A program made the translations under genes and the position numbers. From GCA-2737125 sp044336815 (GTDB taxonomy: Bacteria; Actinomycetota; Actinomycetes; S36-B12): 8,810 nucleotides of DNA. Shown in pieces: positions 1 through 6,102 of the stretch (position 1 is the stretch's first letter; the number at the start of each line of letters is the position of its first letter). Under the pieces are notes generated by a model. It was not told where the DNA came from and made no database searches. It saw only the letters and a list, made by a program, of their open reading frames with translations. Location: assembly GCA_044336815.1 (NCBI GenBank), contig JBIIOU010000081.1, positions 1 through 8,810 on the forward strand, in the 5' to 3' direction.

Positions 1-768
1 CCGAGCCCGGGGATCCTCTGCCCGGTAAACCCGGTGACCGAAGCCCATTAAGCGTTGATTGCTGTCGAGGATTGAACGAACATAGGCGCCTGCGTCGCCG
101 GTGCGTTCAACTTCTTCGATCATGCCAATCACGCGGGAGGGTGCCCCGCCATGTAAGGGGCCGCTAATTGCACCGATGGCACCGGAGATTGCAGCGGCAA
201 CGTCAGCGCCGGTTGATGCGATAATCCGGCTAGTGAATGTCGACGTGTTCATGCCGTGCTCGGCGGCTGAAACAAAGTAGGCATCAATTGCCTGAATATG
301 CTTCGGGTCTGGCTCACCGCGCCAGCGCAACATGAATCGTTCAGTGATTGTCGAAGCCTCGTCAATGCGCGACTGCGGCACCATGGGTAGGCCGAGCCCG
401 CGTGCGGCCTGCGCGACGTACGACAGGGCCATAACTGAAACATGGGCTAGGTTCTCGCGGGCGGTGTCGTCATCGATATCGAGAAGTTGATGTAGGCCCC
501 AGGCCGGGGCCAACATTGCGATCGCCGACTGCACATCGACCCGCACGTCCCCGGAGTGAATCGGGATCGGGAAGGGCTCAGCCGGTGGCAGGCCTGGATT
601 GAATTCGTTGTCGACAAGCAGGCCCCAAACATTGCCGAATGACACCCGGCCAACTAAATCCTCGATGTCGACCCCGCGGTAACGCAGTGCGCTACCGTCG
701 CGAGGGGGCTCGGCAATTTGGGTTTCGAAGGCAATGACACCCTCGAGCCCGGGCACGAAGTCAGTCAC
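1..768 (-). CDS. citA: Citrate synthase, actinobacterial CitA type (3' end outside window)
   Basis: Condenses acetyl-CoA with oxaloacetate to citrate at the entry of the TCA cycle, in the cytosol. I translated the minus strand from GTG at 768. It stays open for 256 codons to the window edge and begins VTDFVPGLEGVIAFET, then ALRYRGVDIEDLVG, the typical N-terminus of the actinobacterial second citrate synthase. Active-site histidines are visible in AEHGMNTSTF (His171), GPLHGGAP (His206) and GFGHRVYR (His245). The catalytic Asp and the C-terminal part lie beyond the edge; the family is about 370 residues, so roughly a third is missing. Start choice: GTG 768 has a near-perfect Shine-Dalgarno, AAGGAGG, just upstream. 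2-Methylcitrate synthases share this fold, so the substrate is not settled by these motifs alone. The gene is divergent from pdxH, a pairing I believe recurs in Actinobacteria. Confidence 0.92.
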   Translation of the reverse strand, partial: MTDFVPGLEGVIAFETQIAEPPRDGSALRYRGVDIEDLVGRVSFGNVWGLLVDNEFNPGLPPAEPFPIPIHSGDVRVDVQSAIAMLAPAWGLHQLLDIDDDTARENLAHVSVMALSYVAQAARGLGLPMVPQSRIDEASTITERFMLRWRGEPDPKHIQAIDAYFVSAAEHGMNTSTFTSRIIASTGADVAAAISGAIGAISGPLHGGAPSRVIGMIEEVERTGDAGAYVRSILDSNQRLMGFGHRVYRAEDPRAR

Positions 769-772
769 GAGT

Positions 773-779
773 CCTCCTT
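773..779 (-). promoter_or_regulatory. Strong Shine-Dalgarno of citA
   Basis: On the minus strand AAGGAGG lies 4 nt before GTG 768 and fixes that start. This is the best ribosome binding site among the main genes of the window and contrasts with the five genes that appear leaderless. Further upstream (789-800) is an imperfect 12-bp palindrome, GGGGTTAAGCCC, with one mismatched pair. It could be an operator but is too short to be convincing. I see no clear TAnnnT -10 for citA in the 105-bp divergent gap. Confidence 0.7.
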
Positions 780-873
780 ATTGCGAGTGGGGTTAAGCCC
801 TATCCAACACCGAATACCGATGTGATGTTGCTGCCGGGTGGTGCTAGCGACACAGGCGTGGTGAGATCAGCGT

Positions 874-1539
874 ATGGATCCGCAGTTAGCCGACCTAAGA
901 GTGTCGTACGACACAGGTGCCTTGGTGGCCGGCGATTTGGGCAACGACCCGCTTGCCTCGTTTATCGGGTGGTTCAGCCAGGCCAGTGCCGAGGGCCTAC
1001 CCGAGCCAAATGCGATGGTGCTGGCAACAGCCACCGCTGCGGGTGCGCCGAGCTCCCGAACGGTGCTACTCAAATCCGCCGATCCGAGGGGCTTCACTTT
1101 CTACACCAATCTGACCTCGCGTAAGAGCCGCGAAATAGGCGCTAACCCGCAGGTCTCGGCAGTGTTTCCGTGGCTTTCAATGCACCGACAGGTGGTAGTA
1201 GTCGGACGCGCAGAGTTGGTCGGCCGCGATGAGGTAGCTGAGTACTTTTTGTCCCGCCCACGCGATTCGCAGATCGGGGCCTGGGTCAGTAAGCAATCAT
1301 CGGTCATTGATGATCGGAAAATTTTAGCGGATCGATTCCAGCAACTGGTCGAGAAGTACACCGATCTTGAAGTGCCGGTCCCCGATTTTTGGGGCGGTTG
1401 GTTGATTCGGCCGGAAACCATTGAATTTTGGCAGGGCCGCACTTCGCGATTACATGATCGCTTGCGGTTTCGGGCACTGACACCGGGGGCAGCCCTTGAT
1501 GATCCAACCGCTTGGGTCTTGGAGCGGCTTTCGCCGTAG
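874..1539 (+). CDS. pdxH: Pyridoxamine/pyridoxine 5'-phosphate oxidase
   Basis: FMN-dependent oxidase that converts pyridoxamine or pyridoxine 5'-phosphate to pyridoxal 5'-phosphate, using O2 and releasing H2O2; vitamin B6 salvage, cytosolic. The 221 residues match the family's usual ~215-220. FMN-binding segments are visible: SSRTVLLKSADPRGFTFYTN (60-79), SRKSREI (82-88) and RQVVVVGRAE (105-114), followed by RPRDSQIGAWVSKQSS (128-143). The C-terminus has WGGWLIRPETIEFWQGRTSR and RLHDR (192-196), the Arg/His pair that holds the PLP phosphate, and closes with WVLERLSP, as PdxH proteins do. ATG 874 is preceded by a modest Shine-Dalgarno, GGTGA (860-864), and the N-terminal LRVSYDTGAL matches the usual LR-x-EY-x-x-GxL. 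It is divergent from citA and followed 52 nt later by an MFS exporter with its own apparent promoter. Confidence 0.95.
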   Translation: MDPQLADLRVSYDTGALVAGDLGNDPLASFIGWFSQASAEGLPEPNAMVLATATAAGAPSSRTVLLKSADPRGFTFYTNLTSRKSREIGANPQVSAVFPWLSMHRQVVVVGRAELVGRDEVAEYFLSRPRDSQIGAWVSKQSSVIDDRKILADRFQQLVEKYTDLEVPVPDFWGGWLIRPETIEFWQGRTSRLHDRLRFRALTPGAALDDPTAWVLERLSP

Positions 1540-1579
1540 TCGCGTTGGTTCACGCTGCACCCTTTTGACTAGCTGGGCG

Positions 1580-1585
1580 TAGGTT
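1580..1585 (+). promoter_or_regulatory. Predicted -10 box (TAGGTT) for a leaderless MFS mRNA
   Basis: TAGGTT fits the actinobacterial TAnnnT -10. Six nucleotides separate it from GTG 1592, so transcription would begin at or next to the start codon. There is no Shine-Dalgarno before that GTG, which supports a leaderless reading. A TTGACT at 1565-1570 is only 9 nt upstream of the -10, too close to be its -35. Confidence 0.5.
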
Positions 1586-1591
1586 GTCGCC

Positions 1592-2851
1592 GTGGCTCGC
1601 ATCTTTGCTGACCTAACTCCGCTGCGTGTCAGCGCACCGTACCGTCGGCTATGGGCGGGGCTGGGTATCAGCAATGTCGGCCAGCAGATGACCTCGGTTG
1701 CTGTGGGCCTGCAGGTTTATGACCTAACCAAATCCAGTTTCATGGTTGGCCTTGTCGGGCTGTTCCAGTTGATTCCCCTGATTGGATTTGGTTTATACGG
1801 TGGCACTTTGTCCGACGCTTTTGACCGGCGTCTCGTGGGGTTGATCAGTGCACTGGGCCTGTGGGGCTGCTCATTGTTGTTTATGGTGCAGTCGGCGCTT
1901 TCGATTAATTCGGTCGGGGTGCTCTTCTTGGTGGTTGCTGTTCAGTCGGCATTCTTCGCGGTTGGTAATCCGGCGCGGCAGGCGATAATCCCGAGGCTGG
2001 TGCCGAAGGAGATGTTGCCCGCGGCTAATGCGCTGAGCATGATCACCTGGAATATTGGATTCACGTTGGGCCCACTTATCGGCGGGCTTGTCATCGCCGC
2101 CTTTGGCACCGTCAGCGCGGCTTATGTTATTGACGTGGTCGCATTTGCCATCGTGGTGTGGGCGATGTGGAGATTACCGAGTTTGCCGCCGATACTTATT
2201 GCAGGTGATGTGCGTCCGCGCGCTGGCTGGGGTGCGGTCAAGGAAGGATTCGCATTTCTCAAGGGCAAGCGCAATCTGCAGATGTCTTTTTACGAAGACA
2301 TTATTGCAATGGTTTTTGGCATGCCGCGTGCTTTGTTCCCGGCAATTGCCGCACAATGGTATGGCGGCTCAATGCGCGAAGTGGCTATCGTTTTAGGTTT
2401 CTTGGCTGCCGCACCAGCAGTTGGCGCCCTGTTATCCAGTATTTTCAGTGGCCCACTGGGTGCAGTTCGCGCCCAAGGGCGCTGGGTCATCATCTCAATT
2501 GTTGTATGGGGCAGCACGATCGCCGCCTTCGGGATGGTGCGCTGGCTACCGTTGGCATTGCTATTTCTAATGATTGCAGGCGCTGCCGACAATGTGTCGG
2601 CGATTTTTCGCACCACGATCATGCAGGCCGCGACCCCAGACGAATATCGCGGTCGCTTACAAGGGATATTTACCGTGGTGGTGGCCGGTGGTCCAAGACT
2701 TGGAGATGTAGAGGCAGGTGCGGTCGCTGCGGTTGCGGGCGAGGCGTTCTCGGTTATTTCCGGTGGGGTTATCTGTGTTGTACTAGCCCTTGGATTGGGC
2801 CGCGCCATCCCATCATTTTGGAAGTACGACGCGCGCCACCCAATCCCGTGA
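1592..2851 (+). CDS. MFS exporter, EntS/MFS_3-like
   Basis: Inner-membrane major facilitator protein of 419 residues with about 12 hydrophobic segments, expected to be a proton-driven exporter. The N-terminus LRVSAPYRRLWAGLGISNVG and the following QQMTSVAVGLQVYDLTKSS are typical of the EntS/MFS_3 group (siderophore or drug efflux). The loop between TM2 and TM3 carries a form of MFS motif A, GGTLSDAFDRR. NPARQAIIPRLVPKEMLPAANAL and WNIGFTLGPLIGG are further hallmarks, and the C-terminal half has TIMQAATPDEYRGRLQGIF. The start is GTG 1592, chosen because the motif begins directly after it and a -10 box lies 6 nt upstream. Substrate cannot be read from sequence. EntS-like proteins in Actinobacteria are often annotated as siderophore exporters, but no siderophore genes are here. 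It ends 1 nt from the convergent RHH gene, leaving no room for a terminator. Confidence 0.88.
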   Translation: MARIFADLTPLRVSAPYRRLWAGLGISNVGQQMTSVAVGLQVYDLTKSSFMVGLVGLFQLIPLIGFGLYGGTLSDAFDRRLVGLISALGLWGCSLLFMVQSALSINSVGVLFLVVAVQSAFFAVGNPARQAIIPRLVPKEMLPAANALSMITWNIGFTLGPLIGGLVIAAFGTVSAAYVIDVVAFAIVVWAMWRLPSLPPILIAGDVRPRAGWGAVKEGFAFLKGKRNLQMSFYEDIIAMVFGMPRALFPAIAAQWYGGSMREVAIVLGFLAAAPAVGALLSSIFSGPLGAVRAQGRWVIISIVVWGSTIAAFGMVRWLPLALLFLMIAGAADNVSAIFRTTIMQAATPDEYRGRLQGIFTVVVAGGPRLGDVEAGAVAAVAGEAFSVISGGVICVVLALGLGRAIPSFWKYDARHPIP

Positions 2852-2852
2852 A

Positions 2853-3137
2853 CTAAGAACGCGCTCGGTCTCGAAGCACCGCGTTGATCAATTGCGGGAC
2901 GCTTATGCCGCGCTTTTCTGCCTCGATACGCAGTGACTTTCGCAGAGATTTTGGAATATCGATCTTGACCGTGACAAGTTTTTCTTCCTTGGGTGCGCGC
3001 ATGACATCGGAGGTGGCGCTACCCGCCTTACTGGTTAAGTCATCGATGGGTTCAAGTTTTGGGGTGGTGGGATGCAGATCAGCATCGGCCGATTTAGCCA
3101 GCGCGGGTCGTTGGTTCGGGATTTTCGTCTCGCTCAT
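2853..3137 (-). CDS. Small ribbon-helix-helix protein paired with ParA (ParG-like)
   Basis: 94-residue protein. Residues 1-52 are rich in Pro, Lys, Ala, Ser and Asp and look disordered. Residues 53-94 read as one ribbon-helix-helix unit: strand KLVTVKID (53-60), helix A PKSLRKSLRIEAEKRG (62-77), turn, helix B SVPQLINAVLRDRAR (79-93). Such proteins dimerise and place the paired strand in the DNA major groove. The flexible N-tail plus C-terminal RHH matches the plan of ParG-type partner proteins of short ParA ATPases, whose tail stimulates ATP hydrolysis. ATG 3137 lies 2 nt after the parA stop, so the two are almost surely co-transcribed and translationally coupled; AGGAA upstream is a plausible ribosome site. 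Homology to ParG is by architecture only; a plain autorepressor or chromosomal adaptor is equally possible. I do not recognise a named family. Confidence 0.72.
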   Translation of the reverse strand: MSETKIPNQRPALAKSADADLHPTTPKLEPIDDLTSKAGSATSDVMRAPKEEKLVTVKIDIPKSLRKSLRIEAEKRGISVPQLINAVLRDRARS

Positions 3138-3139
3138 GG

Positions 3140-3922
3140 CTATCCATTCCTCGCATTGAGATTCACGGCCGGCAGAATTTCGTCATAGATGTCCTCGAAA
3201 AGTTCTGAGATCTCGCGAGCGCCGGGTGAATGCCAAGCGTGAATGGGGATACCGGCTCCCTGTGCCTGCGGCACCGAGGTGCGCTCAGGCAAGACAGTCT
3301 GGCTGACTAATGAGCCGTATGCCGCGCGCAGCTCGTTAATGCGTACCTGCTGCTCTGCTAAATGCGGGCGCGCGCGATTGATGACAATGGTGGCGGTGCG
3401 TAGGCCGGGATTAGTAGTACCGCGAATAATCTCGACGGCCTCGAGTGCTTGGGCAGCTCCATGCAATGCAAAGTACCCGGGTTCGGTTACCACGACGGCA
3501 AGGTCAGCGGCGCTCAGGGCGTTGCGGGTTAGCTCACCGAGTGATGGCGGGCAGTCGATTAGCACTAGGTCATATGAGCGCGGCAAACTTGCCAATGAAG
3601 CGCGTAAGCGGAGCGCTGAGTGTCTACCTTCATTAATGTTTCGATGCTCAAGGGCGCGTTCGGCGGCGAGCACTTTAATGTGCGGTGCCCAGCCGGTGCC
3701 CATTACTGCATCGACGGCAACTCCGGGGCGAGCGTCGGCCAAAACATCGTTGGTCGTGAAGACGGGGGCCAGGACATCAAGGCCCATCGTGGCATTGGCC
3801 TGCGGGTCTAGGTCAACAATTAGTGCGCGGTGACCGCGCTCCCACGCAACACTCGCTAGGCCCAAAGTGATTGTGCTTTTACCCACTCCGCCTTTCATGG
3901 ACAGGACGGCGACGGTAGGCAT
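3140..3922 (-). CDS. parA: ParA/MinD-type ATPase, short (type Ib-like)
   Basis: 260-residue deviant Walker ATPase. It binds ATP as a sandwich dimer and typically coats nucleoid DNA nonspecifically to position DNA or protein cargo. The deviant Walker A KGGVGKST (10-17) has both the signature Lys10 and Lys15; Walker A' is LIVDLDPQAN (34-43) and Walker B is LVLIDCPPSLG (119-129, Asp123). There is no N-terminal HTH extension, so it is of the short class, like ParF/Soj, rather than P1 ParA. It sits 9 nt after the photolyase stop and 2 nt before the RHH gene. No parB with a KorB/HTH domain is present, so it is probably not the oriC-linked parA. ATG 3922 follows a TAGCAT -10 box by 6 nt, suggesting a leaderless transcript. 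The symbol denotes the family only. Confidence 0.88.
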   Translation of the reverse strand: MPTVAVLSMKGGVGKSTITLGLASVAWERGHRALIVDLDPQANATMGLDVLAPVFTTNDVLADARPGVAVDAVMGTGWAPHIKVLAAERALEHRNINEGRHSALRLRASLASLPRSYDLVLIDCPPSLGELTRNALSAADLAVVVTEPGYFALHGAAQALEAVEIIRGTTNPGLRTATIVINRARPHLAEQQVRINELRAAYGSLVSQTVLPERTSVPQAQGAGIPIHAWHSPGAREISELFEDIYDEILPAVNLNARNG

Positions 3923-3928
3923 GGGGTA

Positions 3929-3934
3929 ATGCTA
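3929..3934 (-). promoter_or_regulatory. Predicted -10 box (TAGCAT) for leaderless parA, overlapping the photolyase stop
   Basis: On the minus strand TAGCAT lies 6 nt before ATG 3922. Its first three bases are the TAG stop codon of the photolyase. This would let parA and the RHH gene be transcribed independently of the photolyase. The prediction rests on TAnnnT plus spacing only; no convincing -35 is visible. Confidence 0.45.
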
Positions 3935-5302
3935 GGCGGTCGGCTTTTTGATCACCGTGTAGTTAGCCAAGGCGACTTCACGCTCGCTCTTATGGTCAAC
4001 GATTCGCTGCGGGTAGCCGCGGAGGTAGCCATCGGGGTGCAGCCACGGCTCATGGGCGCTTTTGCCGGGTAGGTGGGCCAGTTCGGGTATATACCGGCGC
4101 ACGTATTCGCCGTCCGGATCAAATTTTTGGCCCTGCAGCACTGGATTGAAGACCCGGTAGAACGGGGAGGCATCGGTACCGCACCCTGCGGTCCACTGCC
4201 AGCCGTGGGAGTTGCTCGCAAGGTCGCCATCGCGGAGCCAGTACATGAATTCGGCGGCACCGCGTTGCCAGGGGATATGTAAATCCTTTACGAGGAAACT
4301 TGCAACAACCATTCGTACCCGGTTGTGAACCCAACCCTCGGTGCGTAATTGCCTCATACCGGCATCGACGAATGGGTACCCGGTGTTTCCGGTTGCCCAC
4401 GCCTCGAATAAGTCGTCAATATTAGTTGCCCACGGCATTTCCTTATCAAAACGCGGGTCAAGGGAGACGCGTGCGGAATCTGGTCGTTGTGCCAACACAT
4501 CAGCGTAGAACTCCCGCCAGCACAGCTCCTTACGGAAGACTTCGTCATCATCGGATAACTCCGCTAGCAAACTTCGCGGGTGAATCTCACCCCATTTGAG
4601 GTGATGGCCAATGGCACTCGTGCCGGCCAGATCGGCTCGGTTTCGTAGCTCTTGATAAGTCGCTAAGCCATTGGTGCGAAATTGCTCCCAGCGTTCCCAT
4701 GCCGCCTGCTCGCCAGCTTCGGGCAACTTCAGCGCTCCGAGGTCGGGGGCCACGGGTATGCCTTGAGACTTCATCCCCTGCCACCAAGTTACGTCGGCGG
4801 GTATATCCGCAGCCGGCTTCGGCCAACCGTGACGCATCCAAGCGCGAAAAAATGGGGTGTAAACGCGATAGGCGGTGCCGTCATCCTTCATGATGCGCCC
4901 TGGTGAAACTGCATATGGTGAACCTGTCCGAACAAGTGGCACAGTTCCAAGTGCAACCTCAACACCAGCATCGCGCTGAATTCCGTATGGGCCGAAGTCG
5001 GCCGCGATATGCACACTGCTTGATCCGGTCGCAGCCACTACTTCGGGGACACAATCGATCGGGTTACCGTGCCGGATAAGAAGATTGCCGTTCAAGGATT
5101 TATTTAAAGCCGCGAGCGCTGCCGTCAAATATGCCTGACGTACCGGCCCGGCAGCGTCCCAAATCGCCGGATCCAAGACGAATAGCGGGATTGTCGGGGA
5201 CTCGGTAGCGCCGCCTTCAACTCGCGCTGCTGTCAGCGAAGCCAATAAAGCCGGGTTGTCGAGGATTCGCAAATCGCGGCGAAACCACATAATGCTGGGC
5301 AC
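3932..5302 (-). CDS. phr: Deoxyribodipyrimidine photolyase (class I CPD photolyase)
   Basis: Light-driven repair of cyclobutane pyrimidine dimers using reduced FAD. 456 residues, normal for class I. The N-terminal alpha/beta antenna domain begins IMWFRRDLRILDNPAL (4-19) and includes PLFVLDPAIW (39-48). The FAD domain shows KWGEIHPRSLL (236-246), FRKELCWREFYADVL (256-270), TGYPFVDAGMRQL (307-319), GWVHNRVRMVVASFLVKDLH (323-342), DGDLASNSHGWQW (358-370) and FNPVLQGQKFDPDGEYVRRY (385-404). By alignment to E. coli PhrB, Trp291, Trp345 and Trp368 match the W306/W359/W382 electron-transfer triad and Asn363 matches N378. The FAD-phosphate segment reads GTSAIGHHLKWGE where the family usually has TSxLSPxLxxGE. 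Start GTG 5302 keeps the first strand intact; ATG 5290 would delete it. Which antenna chromophore it binds cannot be told. It is divergent from the ZIP gene. Confidence 0.95.
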   Translation of the reverse strand: MPSIMWFRRDLRILDNPALLASLTAARVEGGATESPTIPLFVLDPAIWDAAGPVRQAYLTAALAALNKSLNGNLLIRHGNPIDCVPEVVAATGSSSVHIAADFGPYGIQRDAGVEVALGTVPLVRTGSPYAVSPGRIMKDDGTAYRVYTPFFRAWMRHGWPKPAADIPADVTWWQGMKSQGIPVAPDLGALKLPEAGEQAAWERWEQFRTNGLATYQELRNRADLAGTSAIGHHLKWGEIHPRSLLAELSDDDEVFRKELCWREFYADVLAQRPDSARVSLDPRFDKEMPWATNIDDLFEAWATGNTGYPFVDAGMRQLRTEGWVHNRVRMVVASFLVKDLHIPWQRGAAEFMYWLRDGDLASNSHGWQWTAGCGTDASPFYRVFNPVLQGQKFDPDGEYVRRYIPELAHLPGKSAHEPWLHPDGYLRGYPQRIVDHKSEREVALANYTVIKKPTA

Positions 5303-5330
5303 TGCGCCAGCCTAAAGGGTTGTGCCCAGC
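5294..5330. repeat. Perfect 9-bp inverted repeat spanning the photolyase/ZIP divergent starts
   Basis: GCTGGGCAC (5294-5302) and its exact reverse complement GTGCCCAGC (5322-5330) are separated by 19 nt. The inner ends coincide with the GTG start codon of the photolyase and the GTG at 5322 taken here for the ZIP gene, so both proteins would open M-P-S. The predicted photolyase -10 lies in the spacer. It may be an operator controlling both genes, an RNA hairpin, or coincidence. Confidence 0.5.
5309..5314 (-). promoter_or_regulatory. Predicted -10 box (TAGGCT) for a leaderless photolyase mRNA
   Basis: On the minus strand TAGGCT is followed by 6 nt and then GTG 5302, and no Shine-Dalgarno is present. 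It lies in the spacer of the 9-bp inverted repeat, so a protein bound to that repeat would be expected to interfere with it. Confidence 0.5.
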
Positions 5331-6092
5331 CCGGCATTAGGGCACAGTGTGCGGGTGCTTAGTGCTGCAGGATGGGGTGCGATCTCGGCCGCCACTTTGA
5401 TGGTGGGCGCGATCTTGGCGTACGCCTTCAAACCGTCACCTAGATTGACAGCGATAGTGATGGCGATCGGTAGCGGACTGCTTATTGGCTCCGTGTCATA
5501 TGACTTAGTCGCTGACGCGCAACTCTCGCTAAAGCTCCCCCTGCTTGCCGCTTCGCTCTTCGCCGGTGCTGCTGTATTCGTTCTCGGCACCAGGCTTTTG
5601 GAAAAGGGTGGTCGTAAGAAACGGAAAAGCTTGAAAGCGAAACCTGAGGAGGGTGAAACAAGCAATCCAATGGCGATTGTCTTAGGTAGCGTGCTCGACG
5701 GGGTCCCAGAGTCATTCGTGCTCGGCCTAAGTGTGCTCCATGGCGGAGTCAGCGCAACATTGCTGGCTGGTATCGCACTTTCGAATCTACCTGAAGGTAT
5801 GGCTGCGTCAGCCGGCCTTCGAACGCGCAAGTGGTCGCTACCGAACGTTTTAATCATGTACGCAGCGGTTGTTGCAACGAGCGCCATCGCTGCGGGCCTC
5901 GGGTACGGCCTACTTGCAAATGACGATGGCACCATCGCGGGTGTGGTTCAGACATTCGCTGCTGGCGCCCTTCTTGCCATGATCGCCGACACCATGATCC
6001 CTGAGTCATACCAGGTCGAGCGTGAGTGGACAGGTGGCTTAGTGGTAGCCGGCTTTGCGCTCTCACTGTTGCTTGCCGCCGCACTCGGGTAG
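5322..6092 (+). CDS. ZIP-family divalent metal transporter
   Basis: Membrane permease expected to import a divalent metal (Zn, Mn or Fe). 256 residues with about eight hydrophobic segments: near 15-36, 42-64, 70-92, 117-139, 143-164, 172-198, 203-224 and 238-255. Between TM3 and TM4 is a charged Lys/Arg/Glu loop (94-114) of the kind ZIP proteins keep cytosolic. TM4 carries GSVLDGVPESFVLG (122-135) and TM5 carries LSNLPEGMAAS (153-163), the ZIP metal-site helices; TM7 has MIADTMIPESY (220-230). The canonical TM4/TM5 histidines are replaced (Asp126/Glu130, Asn155/Glu158), as in a bacterial subgroup usually called ZIP or zinc permease. The start is uncertain: GTG 5322 gives the longest form, but GTG 5349 or 5355 leaves TM1 intact and more room for a promoter. 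It is followed 10 nt later by a DtxR/IdeR gene. Confidence 0.85.
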   Translation: MPSPALGHSVRVLSAAGWGAISAATLMVGAILAYAFKPSPRLTAIVMAIGSGLLIGSVSYDLVADAQLSLKLPLLAASLFAGAAVFVLGTRLLEKGGRKKRKSLKAKPEEGETSNPMAIVLGSVLDGVPESFVLGLSVLHGGVSATLLAGIALSNLPEGMAASAGLRTRKWSLPNVLIMYAAVVATSAIAAGLGYGLLANDDGTIAGVVQTFAAGALLAMIADTMIPESYQVEREWTGGLVVAGFALSLLLAAALG

Positions 6093-6095
6093 GTT
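6090..6095 (+). promoter_or_regulatory. Predicted -10 box (TAGGTT) for leaderless ideR, overlapping the ZIP stop
   Basis: TAGGTT, identical to the MFS -10, is followed by 7 nt and GTG 6103. Its TAG is the ZIP stop codon, the same arrangement as at photolyase/parA. No Shine-Dalgarno precedes GTG 6103. The repressor could thus be expressed both from the ZIP transcript and on its own. Confidence 0.45.
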
Positions 6096-6102
6096 GTTAA
6101 CT

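Noticed and set aside
5..18. CCCGGGGATCCTCT at the left edge resembles a pUC-type cloning polylinker
   Set aside because: In the citrate synthase frame these bases encode the expected YRAEDPRAR of the GFGHRVYRAEDPRAR motif, so this is genuine coding sequence.
1101..1553. 150-aa reverse-strand ORF opposite pdxH, and similar long antisense ORFs at 2290-2808, 3243-3833 and 5312-5935
   Set aside because: These are composition shadows of strongly supported genes on the other strand and show no recognisable domain.
5303..5321. DtxR-like box in the photolyase/ZIP gap (CCTAAAGGGTT)
   Set aside because: It shares a few bases with a half-site but shows no 19-bp palindrome.
6055..6102. Longer ideR start at 6055
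   Set aside because: It lies inside the ZIP gene, adds 16 residues unlike DtxR, and shifts the metal ligands off their usual numbers.
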